64,000 bases of DNA from assembly GCF_015709515.1 (NCBI RefSeq), contig NZ_JADNQZ010000056.1, positions 62,001 to 126,000 of the forward strand, given 5' to 3'. Source of the stretch: Methylocystis sp. H62 (GTDB taxonomy: Bacteria; Pseudomonadota; Alphaproteobacteria; Rhizobiales; Beijerinckiaceae). Numbering within the stretch: position 1 is the stretch's first letter; every line of letters starts with the position of its first letter. Below the pieces are notes generated by a model, which had not been told where the DNA came from, made no database searches, and saw only the letters and a list, made by a program, of their open reading frames with translations. Made by a program: the position numbers and the translations under genes. Below are positions 11,895 through 19,090 of the stretch, in pieces.

Positions 11895-12208
11895 ATGATC
11901 TCGTGACCGATAAATTTCATCAGGCTGCGGCCGAAGACTCCATGTCGCGGGAGCTCCCGATCATCAATAAGAAGGGGCTGCACGCCCGCGCAACCGCCAA
12001 ATTCGTGCAGTGCTGCGAAAAATTCGACGCCGTCATCACTGTTTCAAGAGGCGACGAAACCGTTGGCGGCAGCTCGATCATGGGCATTCTGACGCTGGGC
12101 GCCAGCCAGGGCACGACGATCGCCGTCACCGCGACTGGCCCCCAGGCGAAGGCGGCGCTCGACGCGCTGGAGACGCTCGTCGCCAACCGCTTCGGCGAGG
12201 ACGAATAG
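11891..12208 (+). CDS. ptsH: Phosphocarrier protein HPr
   Basis: Small phosphocarrier of the PTS. The active-site histidine is in KKGLHARATAKFVQ, and the regulatory serine recognised by HPr kinase is in the VGGSSIMGILTL segment. Starting at ATG 11891, which overlaps the EIIA stop as ATGA, gives 105 residues with about 17 extra N-terminal residues compared with standard HPr. ATG 11942 (MSRELPIINKKG) would give the usual length and is an alternative. It completes the hprK-EIIA-HPr relay. No ahcY follows, unlike in many relatives; a glucan exporter comes next. Confidence 0.93.
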   Translation: MNDLVTDKFHQAAAEDSMSRELPIINKKGLHARATAKFVQCCEKFDAVITVSRGDETVGGSSIMGILTLGASQGTTIAVTATGPQAKAALDALETLVANRFGEDE

Positions 12209-12381
12209 CTCGGCGAGACCCCGCCGGAAGCCGATCGCAAGATCTCACTCGCAAAACTTGCGCGCGAGCGGCCAGCCCTGTACAGCGCGTCCGCCACAAT
12301 CGCCATGTTATTCGAAGCAAACGCGCAAGTTGCGATCCGTCGCAGGTTTGCTGAACCTTCCCCTGCTGGCAGGCGTCGTCC

Positions 12382-14196
12382 ATGTCCGTCTTTAAAGTTT
12401 ACGTGCGCGTGCTGGGGCTGTTGCGGCCTCAGGCGCGGCTTGCGCTCATACTGGTCGCGGCCAATCTGGCGCTCGCGATCTCGGCCTTCGCCGAGCCGAT
12501 GCTCTTTGGGCGCATCATCGACCGCATGACGCGCGCGCAAGCGCCCGGCGCGACTTTGACATGGAGCGATCTGCTGCCGCTCGTGTCCGCCTGGGCCGCC
12601 TTCGGCCTGTTCTCGATCGGCGGCGCCATTCTCGTCGGCCTCAACGCCGATCGGCTCGCGCATCGCCGGCGGCTCGCGATCATGTCGGATTATTTCGACC
12701 ACGTTCTCAGCCTGCCGCTGAGTTTTCACACCAACGTCCACTCCGGGCGTCTCTTAAAGATCATGCTCGACGGGGCGAACGCCATGTCGGGGCTGTGGCT
12801 GTCGTTCTTTCGCGAGAACTGCGCGTCCTTCGTTGCGCTCTTCGTGCTCTTGCCGGCGACGCTGTTCTTCAATTGGCGGCTCGGCTCGCTGCTCATGGCG
12901 CTCGTCGTGATCTTTTATTTCGTGACGAGCTTCGTCCTGCGACGCACGGAAGATCTGCAGGGTCAGGTCGAGCGCTACAATTCGACGCTCGCCGAACATG
13001 CGTCGGATGCGCTTGGTAACATCCCAGTGGTGCAGAGCTTTACGCGCATCGAAAGCGAGTCGCATGCGCTGAACCGCATCATCGACGACGTCATCGCGGC
13101 GCAGATGCCGGTTCTCTCCTGGTGGGCCTTCGTCGCCGTCGCCAGCCGCGCCTCGGCGACGCTGACGATTCTGGCGATTTTCCTGCTCGGCGTCTGGCTG
13201 CATTTGCGCGGACAGGCGACGATCGGCGAGATCGTCGCCTTCATGAGCTTTGCAACGATGCTGATCGCCCGCCTCGAACAGGCGGTCGGCTTCGTCAATG
13301 TCCTGTTCCAGCAGTCCGCGAAGATTGCGGACTTCTTCGGCGTCCTCGACACGCCGCCGAGCGTCGCCGATCGCCCGCATGCCCGCGACGCGGAGCGGCT
13401 TGTGGGCGCGGTCGAGTTCGACGCCGTCACCTTCGCCTACGACGGGCGACGGCCGGCGGTGCGCGACGTTTCGTTTACGGCGAAGCCCGGAGAGACGATC
13501 GCGCTCGTCGGCGCGACGGGCTCAGGCAAATCGACGACGCTCGGGCTCTTGCATCGGGCCTTCGATCCAGACAGCGGCGCGGTGAAAATCGACGGCGTCG
13601 ACATCCGCGAATTCACCTTGAGTTCGCTTCGCCGCAATATCGGCGTCGTCTTTCAGGAGCCGATGCTGTTTGCGCGATCGATCGAGAAAAACCTGCGCAT
13701 CGGCAATCCGGACGCGACGGACGAGGAGATCGCCCATGCGCTCGAACTGGCGCAGGCGACGGAATTCGTTGCGCATCAGAGCGACGGGCGGGCGACGCGC
13801 GTCGGCGAACGCGGCCGCTCGCTCTCGGGCGGCGAGCGCCAGCGGCTCTCGATCGCAAGGGCGCTGTTGAAAAACCCGCCGATCATGGTGTTCGACGAGG
13901 CGACCTCGGCGCTCGACGCGACGACCGAGCGGCTAATTCAGAAGGCGCTGGAGGCGGCGATGAAGGGCCGCACGACCTTCGTCATCGCCCATCGGCTGGC
14001 CACGGTGCGCAACGCCGACCGCATCCTCGTCTTCGATCAGGGCGAGATCGTCGAGAGCGGCGGCTTCGACGAATTGGTCGCCAAGGGCGGTCGTTTCGCG
14101 ATGCTCGCGGCGGCGCAGTTCATGACCGAGCCCACCGTTTCGACGACGCCGCTCGACGGGGTTTACGAAGCCGGCGCGCAGCAGCCGGCGGAGTGA
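12382..14196 (+). CDS. ndvA: Cyclic beta-1,2-glucan ABC exporter (NdvA/ChvA type)
   Basis: Fused half-transporter of 604 residues: an N-terminal six-helix membrane domain (about 20-300) and a nucleotide-binding domain (about 345-580). The latter has Walker A GATGSGKST, signature LSGGERQRLSIARALL and Walker B IMVFDEATSALD. The N-terminus (MSVFKVYVRVLGLL) and overall length match the rhizobial NdvA/ChvA exporters that move cyclic beta-1,2-glucan to the periplasm for osmotic adaptation and host interaction. The glucan synthase NdvB/ChvB is not in the window. It lies 173 bp after ptsH. Substrate assignment rests on family resemblance, as lipid A-type exporters share the fold. Confidence 0.85.
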   Translation: MSVFKVYVRVLGLLRPQARLALILVAANLALAISAFAEPMLFGRIIDRMTRAQAPGATLTWSDLLPLVSAWAAFGLFSIGGAILVGLNADRLAHRRRLAIMSDYFDHVLSLPLSFHTNVHSGRLLKIMLDGANAMSGLWLSFFRENCASFVALFVLLPATLFFNWRLGSLLMALVVIFYFVTSFVLRRTEDLQGQVERYNSTLAEHASDALGNIPVVQSFTRIESESHALNRIIDDVIAAQMPVLSWWAFVAVASRASATLTILAIFLLGVWLHLRGQATIGEIVAFMSFATMLIARLEQAVGFVNVLFQQSAKIADFFGVLDTPPSVADRPHARDAERLVGAVEFDAVTFAYDGRRPAVRDVSFTAKPGETIALVGATGSGKSTTLGLLHRAFDPDSGAVKIDGVDIREFTLSSLRRNIGVVFQEPMLFARSIEKNLRIGNPDATDEEIAHALELAQATEFVAHQSDGRATRVGERGRSLSGGERQRLSIARALLKNPPIMVFDEATSALDATTERLIQKALEAAMKGRTTFVIAHRLATVRNADRILVFDQGEIVESGGFDELVAKGGRFAMLAAAQFMTEPTVSTTPLDGVYEAGAQQPAE

Positions 14197-14249
14197 GAGG
14201 CCGGCGGCGCGCGACGCGAGCAGCAAGCCGGCTCCGAACGCCAATGGTG

Positions 14250-14284
14250 AAAACAAAAAAGCCGCGCCCCTTTCGGGGCGCGGC
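14250..14284 (-). terminator. Rho-independent terminator of rpsF-rpsR
   Basis: The GC-rich stem GCCGCGCCCC / GGGGCGCGGC with a TTTC loop at 14261-14284 is followed, reading leftward, by a T-rich run (complement of 14250-14260). It lies 25 bp after the rpsR stop. The run of A on the plus strand before the stem means it may partly serve the convergent ndvA transcript as well. Confidence 0.9.
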
Positions 14285-14309
14285 CACAGGCTTCAAACAC
14301 GCGATCTTC

Positions 14310-14546
14310 TTAGCGGATCACGTAAGGCAGCAGGCCCAAGAAGCGGGCGCGCTTGATCGCCTGGGCGAGTTCGCGCTGCTTCTTGGCCGAAACGGCGGTG
14401 ATGCGCGAGGGCACGATCTTGCCGCGCTCGCTGATGTAGCGGGACAGCAGACGCGTGTCCTTGTAGTCGATCTTCGGCGCGTTGGCGCCGGTGAACGGGC
14501 AGGACTTGCGGCGGCGGAAGAAGGGGCGGCGCGGGGCGGTGCTCAT
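14310..14546 (-). CDS. rpsR: 30S ribosomal protein S18
   Basis: Small-subunit protein that pairs with S6 on the platform. It is 78 residues, with the usual [20 protein letters not shown] and the [20 protein letters not shown] segment. Its start overlaps the rpsF stop by 4 bases, so the pair is translationally coupled. A terminator directly follows, so rplI, which usually comes third in this operon, is not adjacent here. Confidence 0.97.
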   Translation of the reverse strand: MSTAPRRPFFRRRKSCPFTGANAPKIDYKDTRLLSRYISERGKIVPSRITAVSAKKQRELAQAIKRARFLGLLPYVIR

Positions 14547-14998
14547 TCGACCTCTCCTTCAACCTTGCCTTCTTCACGGCGCGGGCGACGCTCGGGACGA
14601 TCTCCGCGATCGCCGCGGTCTCCACGATCGCCTCTGTCGCCGCGCGGGCCGCGGCGATCGCCGCGGTCGTCGTCTTCACGTTTGCGAAGCTGCGCGGAGG
14701 GACCCTCCTCCAGCTCGTCGACGCGCAGCGTCAGCACGCGCAAAATATCTTCGTTGATGCTCTGCTGGCGCTGCATCTCGGCGAGCGCCGCCGGCGGCGC
14801 ATCGATGTTCATCAGGGTGAAATGCGCCTTGCGGTTCTTGTTGATCCGATAGGCGAGCGACTTGACGCCCCAATATTCGGTCTTGCCGACCGTGCCGCCG
14901 AGCGACGCGATGACGTTTTTGAACTGCGCGGTCAGAGCCTCCACCTGCTGGGGAGAAACGTCCTGACGCGCGAGATAGACATGCTCGTACAGAGGCAT
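14543..14998 (-). CDS. rpsF: 30S ribosomal protein S6 with an acidic-basic RGD-rich tail
   Basis: Small-subunit protein S6, 151 residues. The globular core ([15 protein letters not shown], then [20 protein letters not shown]) ends near residue 100. The rest is a low-complexity tail with repeated RGD units (positions about 113-135) and then basic and glutamate-rich stretches. Such charged tails are known in alphaproteobacterial S6, but the four RGD units in tandem are striking. ATG 14998 is chosen over the upstream in-frame ATG at 15040 because the family N-terminus begins there. Confidence 0.95.
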   Translation of the reverse strand: MPLYEHVYLARQDVSPQQVEALTAQFKNVIASLGGTVGKTEYWGVKSLAYRINKNRKAHFTLMNIDAPPAALAEMQRQQSINEDILRVLTLRVDELEEGPSAQLRKREDDDRGDRRGPRGDRGDRGDRGDRGDRPERRPRREEGKVEGEVE

Positions 14999-15348
14999 GG
15001 ATTTTCGCCTTTCCGTTGCCGCGAGCCGCTCCGGCGCCAAGCCCTTCGAGCGCTTCTTGGGGACCTGCCCCCGGAAAGGCTCGAGAAGGAAAGTTCGAAG
15101 GCGGAGGCACGGGAAGACAGGATTTAAAACCCTCGCTCGATTTAGCGCATATCCTTGCCCGAAAACCGCTATGCACTTTTCGGGGATATGCGCTCAAGCG
15201 CTTCCGTTCAGCCCCCGGCCGGGAACGTCGCGATCGGCGGTTTATACGCGGCTTTAAGCAGGATGCAAGAGCGCAAGGCCTCGCGGCTTGCCGCAGGGCG
15301 GCTCGGCCAGTATGGTCGCGCCGTCAAGCCGCCGCCAGGAGAGACGAG
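14999..15348. promoter_or_regulatory. Divergent intergenic region rpsF / small lipoprotein
   Basis: 350 bp without a gene. It must contain the rpsF promoter on the minus strand. It also holds a palindromic repeat at 15144-15194. No -35/-10 pair is clear. An AGGAGAG ribosome site lies just before the small rightward gene at 15349. Confidence 0.5.
15144..15194. repeat. Palindromic intergenic element
   Basis: The arms AGCGCATATCC and GGATATGCGCT form an 11-bp inverted repeat around a core with CCGAAAACCG and CACTTTTCGG. The core layout resembles the Rhizobiales palindrome at 5669-5721. It lies upstream of rpsF, outside its coding region. Confidence 0.65.
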
Positions 15349-15486
15349 ATGACGCGGAAAATCCGAGTGTTCGCGCTGCTGGCGGCCCTCTCCGCGCTGC
15401 TCTCCGCCTGCGACAAATGCGGCGGCTTCCAGGAAATCCGCGTTCCCGGCCAGCCGCACGCCTGCCGGGATGGCGTGGCGCGCTGA
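15349..15486 (+). CDS. Very small predicted lipoprotein (45 aa)
   Basis: A 45-residue protein with a complete lipoprotein signal: basic start MTRKIRVF, hydrophobic core ALLAALSALLSA, then the lipobox cysteine at about residue 21. The mature part has only about 25 residues and three further cysteines (DKCGGFQEIR, HAC). AGGAGAG stands 5-6 bases before the ATG, supporting translation. It precedes panB by 71 bp. No known family is recognised. It could be an envelope peptide. Confidence 0.6.
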   Translation: MTRKIRVFALLAALSALLSACDKCGGFQEIRVPGQPHACRDGVAR

Positions 15487-15557
15487 CGCCTTCAAAGCCA
15501 GCGCCAGCCATCTGATATAGAGTGCCGTCCTGACGATTAGGCGCGCCGGAGCCCCCA

Positions 15558-16385
15558 TTGCCCAACGCCAGCACCTTCCTCGACATGAAGCGCCGAGGCG
15601 AGAAGATCGTGGTCGTCACCGCCTATGACGCGCCGACCGCACGCATCGAGGCGGAGGCCGGCGTCGACATTATCCTCGTCGGCGACAGCGTCGGAGTGAA
15701 TGTTCTTGGCTATGCGCATGAGCGCGAGGTGACGCTCGCCGATATGGCGCATCACATCGCCGCGGTGCGGCGCGGCGCGCCCGAAATCTACATCATCGGC
15801 GATTTGCCCTATGCGACCTATGACACGCCCCAGCAGGCGATCGAGAGTTCGCGCCTGCTGCGCGAATCTGGCGCCGATTGCGTGAAATTCGAAGGCGCGC
15901 AGCCCGACATCATGCGCGCCTTGACGGCGGCGGGCTTCGACGCGTGCTCACATCTGGGCCTCGAATCGCAGCATCACGACGTGAAGCGGCGCCAGGGCAA
16001 GACCGCGGAGGCCGCCGCGAAACTTTATCAGGACGCGTTGGCGCTCGACGCCGCCGGACAGAAGTTTGTGGTGCTGGAGCTCGTGCCGCAGGAGCTCGCG
16101 GCGCAGATCACGCAAGCGATCGGCGCGCCGACGATCGGCATCGGCGCCGGCGCGGCGACGGATGGACAGGTGCTCGTCGTCAACGATCTCGCAGGGATCA
16201 CCGCGCGTGAATTCAAGCACAACCGCCGCTACGGCGCCGTTGGCGCGGCGCTGCGCGACGCCGTCGAGGCCTATGCGCGCGACGTTCGCGCCGGGCTCTT
16301 TCCGGCGGACGAGCACGCCTTTCATATGGCCGACGACGAACGCTCCGCCTTCGAGCGCGCGGCGAGTCTTAGTCCGCTCCGATGA
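15558..16385 (+). CDS. panB: 3-methyl-2-oxobutanoate hydroxymethyltransferase
   Basis: First committed step of pantothenate and coenzyme A synthesis: transfers a hydroxymethyl group from methylene-tetrahydrofolate to 2-oxoisovalerate to give ketopantoate. It is 275 residues, a typical length. It has the metal-binding VGDSVG motif after VDIILVGDSV, the MKRRGEKIVVVTAYDAPTAR start, and the late IGIGAGAATDGQVLVVND segment. TTG 15558 is chosen because a GGAG site lies 6 bases before it; ATG 15585 is an alternative. panC is not nearby. Its 3' end overlaps a convergent gene by 17 bp. Confidence 0.95.
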   Translation: MPNASTFLDMKRRGEKIVVVTAYDAPTARIEAEAGVDIILVGDSVGVNVLGYAHEREVTLADMAHHIAAVRRGAPEIYIIGDLPYATYDTPQQAIESSRLLRESGADCVKFEGAQPDIMRALTAAGFDACSHLGLESQHHDVKRRQGKTAEAAAKLYQDALALDAAGQKFVVLELVPQELAAQITQAIGAPTIGIGAGAATDGQVLVVNDLAGITAREFKHNRRYGAVGAALRDAVEAYARDVRAGLFPADEHAFHMADDERSAFERAASLSPLR

Positions 16386-17724
16386 CCACGGGCGGCGCGC
16401 CGGCGAGACGCCGCCGCCACATGTCTTCGAACAGCGATTCCAGCGCGCGCGTGTAGGCGTAGACGTCGAAAAGCGCCGTCGTCAGGCGATTGGCGGCGAG
16501 CTTCGCCCGCAGTTCGGCGCAACGCACGGGATCGTCCGCCAAGACCAGCGCGATCTCCAAATATTCGTCAAAATCCGCCGCGATCAACTCCGGCAATCCG
16601 ATCGCATGCAAGAGGCTCCCGGCCACGCGCGAGGGAAAGGTGTCCCCGGCGCAGGTCACGATCGGCACGCCCGCCCACAGCGCGTCGCTCGCCGTCGTAT
16701 GCGATCCGAAGGGCGCCGTGTCGAGCGCGAGATCGGCGAGTTGCAGGCGCGCCAGATGTTCGGCCTGCGGCAAATGCGGCGCGAAGATCATCCGCGCCGC
16801 GTCAATTCCGCGTCTGCGCATTTCATTGCGCAGATTGCCCTCCGCCAGCATCGCCGCCGAGAGCCACAGCACCGCGCCCGGCGTCGCCTCGAGCAGTCGC
16901 GCCCAAAGATCGAAGATAAAGGGCGTGAGCTTATAGGCCTGATTGAAACAGCAATAGACGAAGCCTTCCGCCGGCAGACCGGCGGCGGCCCGCGACGGTG
17001 GCGCGCACAGCGGCGTCCCGCGCCCGTGCGGCTGATAGGCGTGCGGCAGATAGGCGAAGGCTTCCGAATAGGCCGACGCCGAAGAGGGCGGCGTGACATA
17101 GCGATCGGTCACGATGTAATCGCACACGCCCGTTCCGAGCGTGCCTGGATAGCCAAGATAATTGACCTGAACAGGCGCCGGCCGCAGCATCATCACGCTG
17201 GTGCGCGCGCCATGGGTGAAACCCTTGAGGTCGATCAGAATATCGACGCCATCCGCATTGATGAGGCGCGCCGCCTCGGCGTCGGTCAGCTGCGAAATGT
17301 CGACGAAATCGTCGAAGGCGGCCCGCAGCCGCGTTCGCATCGCCCCCTCGACGCCGCAATAGCTGTAAGCGCGAAACTCGAAGCGGGCGCGATCATGCGC
17401 CTCCAGCGTCTCGACGAGAAGATGCGCGGTCGCATGCTCGTGGAAGTCGTTTGACAGATAGCCGACGCGGATCCTGCTGCGGGTGGAGAGGTCGAAGCGC
17501 ATCGCGAGGCTGGCGCGCAGCGGCCCGGCCGCCAACAGCCGCGCGGCTGTCCAGCTCTCGGAACAGGCGCGCTGTTCGCCGGCGGTGATGCCAGGCTCCG
17601 ACAGCAGGAGGAAGGGGGGCGTAGCCGGCCCATCGGACAAGGCCAGCGCCGCGCGAATTTGCGGCGCGGCGGTGTCGAAATCGTCCCATTCGCACATGGC
17701 GCGGCTGCGAGATATGGATTTCAT
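16369..17724 (-). CDS. OGT/SPINDLY-type O-linked GlcNAc transferase domain protein without TPR repeats
   Basis: A 451-residue cytoplasmic glycosyltransferase of the GT41 fold. It shows IRVGYLSNDFHEHATAHLL, the DILIDLKGFTHGAR segment, VQVNYLGYPGTLG, FVYCCFNQAYKLTP and the C-terminal PFGSHTTASDALWAGVPIVT donor-site block. Bacterial relatives usually carry several hundred residues of TPR repeats in front of the CDW-type segment. Here that segment (MCEWDDFDTAAPQI) is almost at the N-terminus, so the TPR arm is missing. ATG 17724 is chosen for an AAAGGG site four bases upstream; ATG 17697 is an alternative. Acceptor unknown; flagellin or other surface proteins are possible. Confidence 0.8.
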   Translation of the reverse strand: MKSISRSRAMCEWDDFDTAAPQIRAALALSDGPATPPFLLLSEPGITAGEQRACSESWTAARLLAAGPLRASLAMRFDLSTRSRIRVGYLSNDFHEHATAHLLVETLEAHDRARFEFRAYSYCGVEGAMRTRLRAAFDDFVDISQLTDAEAARLINADGVDILIDLKGFTHGARTSVMMLRPAPVQVNYLGYPGTLGTGVCDYIVTDRYVTPPSSASAYSEAFAYLPHAYQPHGRGTPLCAPPSRAAAGLPAEGFVYCCFNQAYKLTPFIFDLWARLLEATPGAVLWLSAAMLAEGNLRNEMRRRGIDAARMIFAPHLPQAEHLARLQLADLALDTAPFGSHTTASDALWAGVPIVTCAGDTFPSRVAGSLLHAIGLPELIAADFDEYLEIALVLADDPVRCAELRAKLAANRLTTALFDVYAYTRALESLFEDMWRRRLAGAPPVVIGAD

Positions 17725-17896
17725 GGCGCCCTTTCGCGAGGGGCCAATCCGCACATCCGCCGGCCTTTGTGCGCGAAGCGATTTCCATGCCGCGCGACGA
17801 TCCTCATCTGGCGAGTTGCCAGAACCGCCGCCGCCGCTAGAAGATGTTCTTTTGCCGCGCCGCGATCCGGGCGGGCGGTCCGCAACAAGGCTCATC

Positions 17897-18904
17897 ATGA
17901 CGTCAGCCACGGTATCGAGAGAAGCGCCGGTCGGACTCCTTCTCGTCAATCTCGGCACGCCTGATGCGCCCGATGTCGCGGCGGTGCGGCGCTATCTGGC
18001 GGAATTTCTGTCCGACCGCAGAGTCGTCGACCTCCCGCGCGCGCTATGGCTGCCGATCCTCTACGGCGTCGTGCTCAACACCCGCCCCGCGCGCTCGGCG
18101 AAGCTCTATGAGTCGATCTGGAACAGCGACACGGGCGAGGGTCCGCTGAAAACCTTCACCCGCCTGCAAGCCGAGAAGCTGCAGGCGCGGATTGGCGCTT
18201 CGAACCTCATCATCGACTACGCGCTGCGGTACGGCGCGCCGTCGATCGCGACGCGGATCGAATCGCTGATCGTCAAAGGCTGCGAGCGGATCGCGGTGCT
18301 GCCGCTCTACCCGCAATATGCGTCGTCGACCACGGGCTCCGCCGCCGACGCCGCATTCGACGCGCTGCGCGAGATGCGCAAGCAGCCGGCGCTCCGCATC
18401 GGCGCGCCCTATTACGACGACCCCGCCTATATCGACGCGCTCGCGACGAATATTACGCGCGCGCGCGCCGCGCTCGATTTCGAACCAGAGGTCATCATCG
18501 CCTCGTTCCATGGCCTTCCGCAGGCGCAGATCGATCGCGGCGATCCTTATCGCGCGCACTGCGAAGCGACGTGGCGACTGCTCTGCGAACGGCTCGGGAT
18601 GAACGCCCAAAGCCTGCGTCTCGCCTTTCAGTCGCGCTTTGGGCGCGCGCGGTGGATCGAGCCCTATACGTCGGATGTGGTGACCGAGCTTGCCGGCGCC
18701 GGCGTCAAGCGCATCGCCGTCGTCGCGCCGGGGTTCGCCGCCGACTGCCTGGAGACGATCGAAGAGCTTGGCGTCGAAATTCGCGATCTCTTTCTCGAGA
18801 AAGGCGGCGAGAAATTCGCCCGCCTGCCCTGTCTCAACGAGAGCGACGAAGGCATGGCGCTGATCGAGACTCTGGCGAAGCGCGAGATCGCGGGATGGAT
18901 ATAA
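17897..18904 (+). CDS. hemH: Ferrochelatase
   Basis: Last step of protoheme synthesis: inserts ferrous iron into protoporphyrin IX at the inner membrane. It is 335 residues, a normal length. The LLLVNLGTPDAPDVAAVRRY start and EGPLKTFTRLQAEKLQ segment are typical. The catalytic histidine is in IASFHGLPQAQIDRGDPY, and the ferrochelatase signature region follows (FQSRFGRARWIEPYT). ATG 17897 gives the family N-terminus. It reads divergently from the OGT-like gene and is followed by a dispersed inverted repeat. Confidence 0.96.
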   Translation: MTSATVSREAPVGLLLVNLGTPDAPDVAAVRRYLAEFLSDRRVVDLPRALWLPILYGVVLNTRPARSAKLYESIWNSDTGEGPLKTFTRLQAEKLQARIGASNLIIDYALRYGAPSIATRIESLIVKGCERIAVLPLYPQYASSTTGSAADAAFDALREMRKQPALRIGAPYYDDPAYIDALATNITRARAALDFEPEVIIASFHGLPQAQIDRGDPYRAHCEATWRLLCERLGMNAQSLRLAFQSRFGRARWIEPYTSDVVTELAGAGVKRIAVVAPGFAADCLETIEELGVEIRDLFLEKGGEKFARLPCLNESDEGMALIETLAKREIAGWI

Positions 18905-18938
18905 CAGGGATTCAGGCTGATCCATTCGCTCCGACCCT

Positions 18939-19035
18939 GTCATTCCCGCAGGCCGAAGGCCTGACGTGGAATCCAGAGCCGATCTAACAATGTTGGTTTT
19001 GCTCTGGATTCCCGATCGCGCGCGTCGGGAATGAC
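18939..19035. repeat. Dispersed inverted repeat, copy A
   Basis: About 97 bp with termini GTCATTCCCG and CGGGAATGAC and an internal pair GGAATCCAGAGC / GCTCTGGATTCCC. A second copy lies at 41450-41552 and a third begins at the right window edge (63989). Flanking bases upstream (TGATCC, TTCGC, GACC) also resemble copy B on its opposite side, so the true element may be about 25 bp longer on each side. It is too short to encode a transposase and looks like a non-autonomous, MITE-like repeat. Confidence 0.75.
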
Positions 19036-19090
19036 ATCCGAAGCCGTGCAAAGAGAAGCGCGTCACGCGCGAATTGCCGACATTCGCTCG

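Noticed and set aside
10836-12208. Sugar-importing PTS
   Set aside because: No membrane EIIC/EIID or EIIB gene is present, so the set reads as regulatory.
14590-14660. Short repeated GATCGCCGCGG-type units that could suggest a CRISPR array
   Set aside because: They encode the RGD repeats of the S6 tail; unit size is too small and no spacers exist.
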